This document shows positions 59,964-64,000 of a stretch of 64,000 nucleotides of DNA, piece by piece; within the stretch, counting starts at the first letter, position 1; each line of letters opens with the position of its first letter. The notes beneath the pieces are model-generated. The model searched no databases, was not told the DNA's origin, and saw only the letters and a program-made list of their open reading frames with translations. This stretch comes from Stenotrophomonas maltophilia (GTDB taxonomy: Bacteria > Pseudomonadota > Gammaproteobacteria > Xanthomonadales > Xanthomonadaceae): contig NZ_CP037858.1 in NCBI RefSeq assembly GCF_006974125.1, positions 3,100,001-3,164,000 on the forward strand, read 5' to 3'. Made by a program: the position numbers and the translations under genes.

Positions 59964-61151
59964 ATGAACCTCCTGCACACCCCGTTGCCACGCCACGCCC
60001 GGCCACTGAGGATGCGCCGGCCGGCGCTGTTTGCACTCGTTCTGCTCAGCCTGCTGTCGGCCTGCGGCAAGGAGGCGCCCAAGCCGGCCGGCAGGCTTCA
60101 TGAGGTGGAAGTGCTGACCCTGCAGGAGAAGCCGTTGGCGATGGAACAGGAGCTGCCGGGGCGGACCATCGCATCGCAGGAGTCGGATGTGCGCCCGCAG
60201 GTGGATGGCGTGCTGGTCAAGCGCCTGTTCGAAGAGGGCGAATCCGTGCATGCCGGGCAGCCCTTGTTCCAGATCGAGCCGGCCCTGTACCAGGCGGCAG
60301 TGAACCAGGCCCAGGCCAACCTGAAAACCGCCGAAGCGGCGGCGGTCACCGCACGCCTGCGCGCGCAGCGGATGCAGGCGCTGGGTGGCGAGCAGCTGGC
60401 CGCGCGCCAGGACGTGGATGACGCCATCGCCAGTGGGCAGCAGGCCGCAGCCGCGGTGCGGGCGGCACAGGCGAGCCTGGATACCGCGCGCACGCGGCTT
60501 GGTTTCGCCACGGTTACCGCGCCGATTGCCGGTCGCATCGGTCGTGCGCTGTTCACACCGGGTGCGCTGGTCACCTCGGGCCAGGCCAATCCGCTGGCGC
60601 GGATCCAGCAGGTCGACCCGATGAACGTGGACATCACCCAGTCCAGCAACGAGTACCTGGCTTTGCGCCGTGCGATCGCCGACGGAGGCGTGCAGGCCAC
60701 CACCGCTGCAGTGCGGCTGCGCCTGTCCGATGGCAGTGAGTATCCGTTGCCCGGCACCCTGGAATTTGCCGATATCGACGTGCAGCAGGAAACCGGCAGC
60801 ATCACCCTGCGTGCACGGTTTCCCAATCCCGCCGGGCAGCTGCTGCCGGGAATGTATGTGCGGGCGCAGGTGGGGCAGGGCACGCAGCGGCAGGCGCTGC
60901 TGGTGCCGCAGTCTGCAGTGGACCGCAGCCCGAAGGGCGAGGCGCAGGTGTGGGTGGTGGATGAGGGCGGCAAGGCGAAGCTGCGCCTGTTCCGTACCGC
61001 GCGGGCGATTGGCGACCAGTGGCTGGTGCTGGATGGCATCGTGTCCGGCGAACGGGTGGTCGTGGCCGGCGCACAGGGGCTCTCCGATGGCATGGCGGTG
61101 CAGGTGAAGCCCGCGGCGGCAGTCGCGCCGACAGCCGCCGGGAAGGGCTGA
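59964..61151 (+). CDS. RND efflux membrane-fusion (adaptor) lipoprotein
   Basis: A 395-residue periplasmic adaptor: lipoprotein signal LFALVLLSLLSACGKE (Cys34 lipidated; 18th if the ATG at 60012 is the start), a barrel-sandwich hybrid domain (DVRPQVDGVLVKRLFEEGES), a helical hairpin (ALYQAAVNQAQANLKTAEAA ...), and GFATVTAPIAGRIGRALFTPG. It links the RND pump to an outer-membrane channel. No channel gene follows within the window. Confidence 0.93.
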   Translation: MNLLHTPLPRHARPLRMRRPALFALVLLSLLSACGKEAPKPAGRLHEVEVLTLQEKPLAMEQELPGRTIASQESDVRPQVDGVLVKRLFEEGESVHAGQPLFQIEPALYQAAVNQAQANLKTAEAAAVTARLRAQRMQALGGEQLAARQDVDDAIASGQQAAAAVRAAQASLDTARTRLGFATVTAPIAGRIGRALFTPGALVTSGQANPLARIQQVDPMNVDITQSSNEYLALRRAIADGGVQATTAAVRLRLSDGSEYPLPGTLEFADIDVQQETGSITLRARFPNPAGQLLPGMYVRAQVGQGTQRQALLVPQSAVDRSPKGEAQVWVVDEGGKAKLRLFRTARAIGDQWLVLDGIVSGERVVVAGAQGLSDGMAVQVKPAAAVAPTAAGKG

Positions 61152-61154
61152 GCC

Positions 61155-64000
61155 ATGTTGCCGCGCTTCTTCATCCATCGCCCGGTATTCGCCTGGGTGC
61201 TGGCGATCTGCATCATGGCCTTCGGCGCGATCGCCGTCAGCCAGCTGCCCGTCGAACAGTACCCGGATATCGCACCGCCGCAGGTCAACATCACCGCCAA
61301 TTACACCGGCGCCTCGGCGCAGACGGTGGAAGACAGCGTTACCCAGGTGATCGAACAGCAGATCAAGGGCATCGATCACCTGCTGTACTTCTCCTCCACC
61401 AGTTCGTCATCGGGGCAGGCGCGGATCACGGTCACGTTCGACCAGAGCGCCAATCCGGATATCGCCCAGGTCCAGGTGCAGAACAGCGTCAACCAGGCCA
61501 TCAACCGACTGCCGCAGGAAGTGCAGCAGCAGGGCGTGACCGTGGCGAAGTCGCAGGGCGACTCGCTGATGGTGGTCTCGCTGTACGACACCAGCCGGCG
61601 CATGGAACGGGTGGACGTTTCCGATTTCCTGGTCAGCAACGTGCAGGATCCGATCAGCCGCATCCCGGGTGTCGGCGAGATCAATGTGTTCGGCTCGGCC
61701 TATGCGATGCGCGTGTGGCTGGACCCGCACAAGCTGCGCGCCTACGACCTGATGCCGGCCGACGTGCGCACGGCCATCCAGGCCCAGAACACCCAGGTCA
61801 CCGCCGGTGAGCTGGGGGCGTTGCCATCCAGCGCAACGCAGAGCCTGAATGCCACCGTCACCGCACAGTCGCGCCTGCAGACGCCCGAACAGTTCCGCGC
61901 GATCATCCTGCGCACGCTTCCCAGCGGCGCCGCCGTACACCTGGGCGACGTGGCACGGGTGGAGATCGGTGCCGAGAACTATCAGACCAGCAGCTATCTC
62001 AATGGCTATCCGGCGGCGGGTTTCTCGGTCACGCTGGCTTCCGGGGCCAATGCGCTGGCCACCGCGGATGCGGTCCGTGAGGAGATCGAACGCCTGCGAC
62101 CAACGTTCCCGCCCGGGCTGCAGGTCGCCTATCCCCGCGATAGCACGCCGTTCGTGCGGGTCTCGATCGAGGGTGTCATCCATACCCTCATCGAGGCCAT
62201 CGTGCTGGTGGTCGTGGTGATGTTCCTGTTCCTGCAGAACCTGCGTGCCACGTTGATCCCCGCGATCACGGTGCCGGTGGTACTGCTGGGCACGTTCGGC
62301 GTGCTGGCGGTCGCCGGATTCACGATCAACACGCTCACTCTGTTTGCGATGGTGCTGGCGATCGGCCTGCTGGTCGACGATGCCATCGTGGTGGTGGAGA
62401 ACGTCGAGCGCATCATCCACGACGAGCACCTGCCGCCACGCGAGGCCACCGAAAAATCGATGGGCGAGATCACCGGCGCGCTGATCGGCATCACCGTGGT
62501 GCTGGGCGCGGTGTTCCTGCCGATGGCCCTGTTCGGTGGTTCCACCGGCATCATCTACCGCCAGTTCTCGATCACCATTGCTTCGGCGATGGCGCTGTCG
62601 GCGCTGGTCGCACTGACGCTGACCCCGGCGCTGTGCGCGACCCTGCTCAAGCCCTCTTCGGCGCAGAAACCGCAGGGCCGCTTCTTCAGGGCGTTCAACC
62701 GCGGTGTCGAGCGCAGCCAGTTGGCCTATCAGGGAAAGCTCGGTGGCGTGGTCGCCCGGCCGCGGCGCTGGATGGCGTTCTACCTGCTGCTGGTGGTCGC
62801 CATGATTGCGCTGTACGCGCGCATGCCCACCGGCTTCCTGCCCGTGGAAGACCAGGGCCAGGTGACCTTCCAGTTCTCCACGCCGGAGGGCACCCCGATG
62901 GCGCGTACCGAAGCGCTGGGCGAGCAGATCAGCCGCTACTTCATGGAGCACGAGAAGCAGAACCTGGACGTGGTGTTCGTGGTGGTCGGCCGCAACAATG
63001 CCGGCACCGGCCAGAACGCCGGACAGGGCTTCCTCGCACTGAAACCCTGGGATGAGCGTACCGGCGACAACACCGCTGCGGCGATCATCACGCGTGCCAA
63101 TGCCTACTTCCGCAGCTTGCCGGATGCCAAGGTCAATGTACTGGCACCGCCGGCGGTGCGTGGACTGGGCCAGTCCAGCGGCTTCGAACTGTGGTTGCAG
63201 GACACCAGCGCCGCCGGGCGCGTGGCCCTGCAGGCGGCGCAGGAACAGGTGGTGCGTGCGGCCGGCGAAGACGATGGGCTCACCTCGGTGCGCCTGAATG
63301 GCCTGGGCGACAAGGCCGAACTGCGGCTGGACATCGACCATGCCCAGGCCAGCGCGCTGGGGCTGTCCCAGGCTGACATCAATTCCACCCTGTCCGCGGC
63401 CTGGGGCGGCAGCTACATCAACGATTTCCTCGATCGCGGCCGGGTCAAGCGTGTCTACATGCAGGGCGACCAGCCGTACCGCAGCGTGCCCGACGACATC
63501 GGCCAGTGGTATGTGCGCGGTGGCAATGGGCAGATGGCGTCGTTCGCCAGCTTCGCCAGCAGCCACTGGGCGCGCGGGCCGCAGCTGCAGCAGCGCTTCA
63601 ACGGTCTGCCGGCGATGCAGATCCAGGGCAGCGCCGCGGAAGGACGCAGTTCGGGTGAAGCGATGCAGCGCATGCAGGCGCTGGTTGCGGACCAGCCGGG
63701 ATTCGACCTGCAGTGGAGTGGCCTGTCCTACCAGGAACAATTGGCCAGCAACCAGACATTGTGGCTGTACACCGCCTCCATTGCCTTCATCTTCCTGTGC
63801 CTGGCCGCGCTCTATGAGAGCTGGACGGTGCCGGTGGCGGTGGTGCTGGTGATTCCCTTGGGCGTAATCGGTACCGTGCTGGCGACCACGGCGGCAGGCT
63901 TCGTCAACGACATCTACTTCCAGGTGGGTCTGCTGACCACCATCGGCCTGTCGGCGAAGAATGCGATCCTGATCGTGGAGTTCGCCGAGGCCCGTTATCG
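61155..64000 (+). CDS. RND (HAE1-type) efflux transporter, partial at window end
   Basis: The first ~948 residues of a multidrug RND pump, open to the window edge. FFIHRPVFAWVLAICIMAFG is TM1. The TM4 proton-relay Asp pair lies in GLLVDDAIVVVENVERI. PGVGEINVFGSAYAMRVWLDP and LPSGAAVHLGDVARVEIGAE are porter-domain motifs. SAKNAILIVEFAEARYR carries the TM10 Lys. It starts 3 bases after the adaptor stop, in one operon under the divergent two-component system. It is SmeB/SmeZ-like; which one cannot be told from the visible part. Confidence 0.95.
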   Translation, partial: MLPRFFIHRPVFAWVLAICIMAFGAIAVSQLPVEQYPDIAPPQVNITANYTGASAQTVEDSVTQVIEQQIKGIDHLLYFSSTSSSSGQARITVTFDQSANPDIAQVQVQNSVNQAINRLPQEVQQQGVTVAKSQGDSLMVVSLYDTSRRMERVDVSDFLVSNVQDPISRIPGVGEINVFGSAYAMRVWLDPHKLRAYDLMPADVRTAIQAQNTQVTAGELGALPSSATQSLNATVTAQSRLQTPEQFRAIILRTLPSGAAVHLGDVARVEIGAENYQTSSYLNGYPAAGFSVTLASGANALATADAVREEIERLRPTFPPGLQVAYPRDSTPFVRVSIEGVIHTLIEAIVLVVVVMFLFLQNLRATLIPAITVPVVLLGTFGVLAVAGFTINTLTLFAMVLAIGLLVDDAIVVVENVERIIHDEHLPPREATEKSMGEITGALIGITVVLGAVFLPMALFGGSTGIIYRQFSITIASAMALSALVALTLTPALCATLLKPSSAQKPQGRFFRAFNRGVERSQLAYQGKLGGVVARPRRWMAFYLLLVVAMIALYARMPTGFLPVEDQGQVTFQFSTPEGTPMARTEALGEQISRYFMEHEKQNLDVVFVVVGRNNAGTGQNAGQGFLALKPWDERTGDNTAAAIITRANAYFRSLPDAKVNVLAPPAVRGLGQSSGFELWLQDTSAAGRVALQAAQEQVVRAAGEDDGLTSVRLNGLGDKAELRLDIDHAQASALGLSQADINSTLSAAWGGSYINDFLDRGRVKRVYMQGDQPYRSVPDDIGQWYVRGGNGQMASFASFASSHWARGPQLQQRFNGLPAMQIQGSAAEGRSSGEAMQRMQALVADQPGFDLQWSGLSYQEQLASNQTLWLYTASIAFIFLCLAALYESWTVPVAVVLVIPLGVIGTVLATTAAGFVNDIYFQVGLLTTIGLSAKNAILIVEFAEARY

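Noticed and set aside
61407..63740. 777-codon open frame antisense to the RND transporter
   Set aside because: Shadow of the pump gene in GC-rich DNA; His/Arg/Gly-rich without any domain, while the plus strand has clear RND motifs.
59964..64000. Firm assignment as smeAB or smeYZ
   Set aside because: Both loci have a divergent two-component system and the part that would distinguish them (channel gene downstream) lies outside the window.

Overview
The window is chromosomal DNA from a high-GC gammaproteobacterium, most probably Stenotrophomonas of the S. maltophilia group (Xanthomonadaceae). The evidence is short palindromic repeats with a GTAG end (SMAG/REP type) between genes, a Qnr-type pentapeptide gene divergent from a DeoR regulator that is linked to an MFS gene (the SmQnrR-SmtcrA / Smqnr arrangement), and a two-component system divergent from an RND pump. 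This is judged by reading; no database was searched.

Layout. 1-3.1 kb, minus strand: MoxR ATPase, DUF58 protein and a truncated transglutaminase-like membrane protein, divergent from a family-39-like glycosyltransferase. 5.0-16.9 kb: a housekeeping block: maf/yceF, yceD, rpmF, fabH, a kinase-like gene, fabD, fabG, acpP, fabF, pabB, mltG, tmk, holB and a PilZ-domain gene. The last four are start/stop coupled. tRNA-Val(CAC), with a good sigma70 promoter and a terminator, and a tautomerase follow.

17.8-36.6 kb, all minus strand: a P2-like contractile-tail cluster. It has a complete set of tail, baseplate, fibre and lysis genes (D, X, U, T, E/E', FII, FI, fibre, I, J, W, V, Rz/Rz1, lambda-R-type endolysin, putative holin). 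There is a Mor-like regulator, a phage nucleotide kinase and a TOPRIM/VirE-type primase-helicase. No terminase, portal, capsid, scaffold or integrase gene is visible. The simplest reading is a tailocin (phage-tail bacteriocin, as in the R-type maltocins of S. maltophilia) that still carries some replication-type genes. Three copies of a tandem 10-bp direct repeat stand upstream of three gene groups and may be the activator's operator. Two small plus-strand genes, and perhaps a 33-aa ORF, lie divergently at its right edge.

37.8-45.4 kb: a probable metal-uptake set (His-rich DUF2946 protein, TonB receptor, PepSY reductase-like protein), a secreted ricin-type lectin of different base composition, then smtcrA-like MFS and smqnrR-like DeoR genes. 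45.6-57.7 kb: the qnr gene, a methyltransferase, a glutathione S-transferase, three LysR regulators, a MocR regulator with a divergent EamA exporter, an SDR, a DHA2 MFS pump and a siderophore receptor. 57.8-64 kb: sensor kinase and OmpR-type regulator divergent from a lipoprotein adaptor and an RND transporter that runs off the window end.

Genes are tightly packed. Most intergenic gaps hold hairpins: REP elements, terminators and two long perfect inverted repeats.
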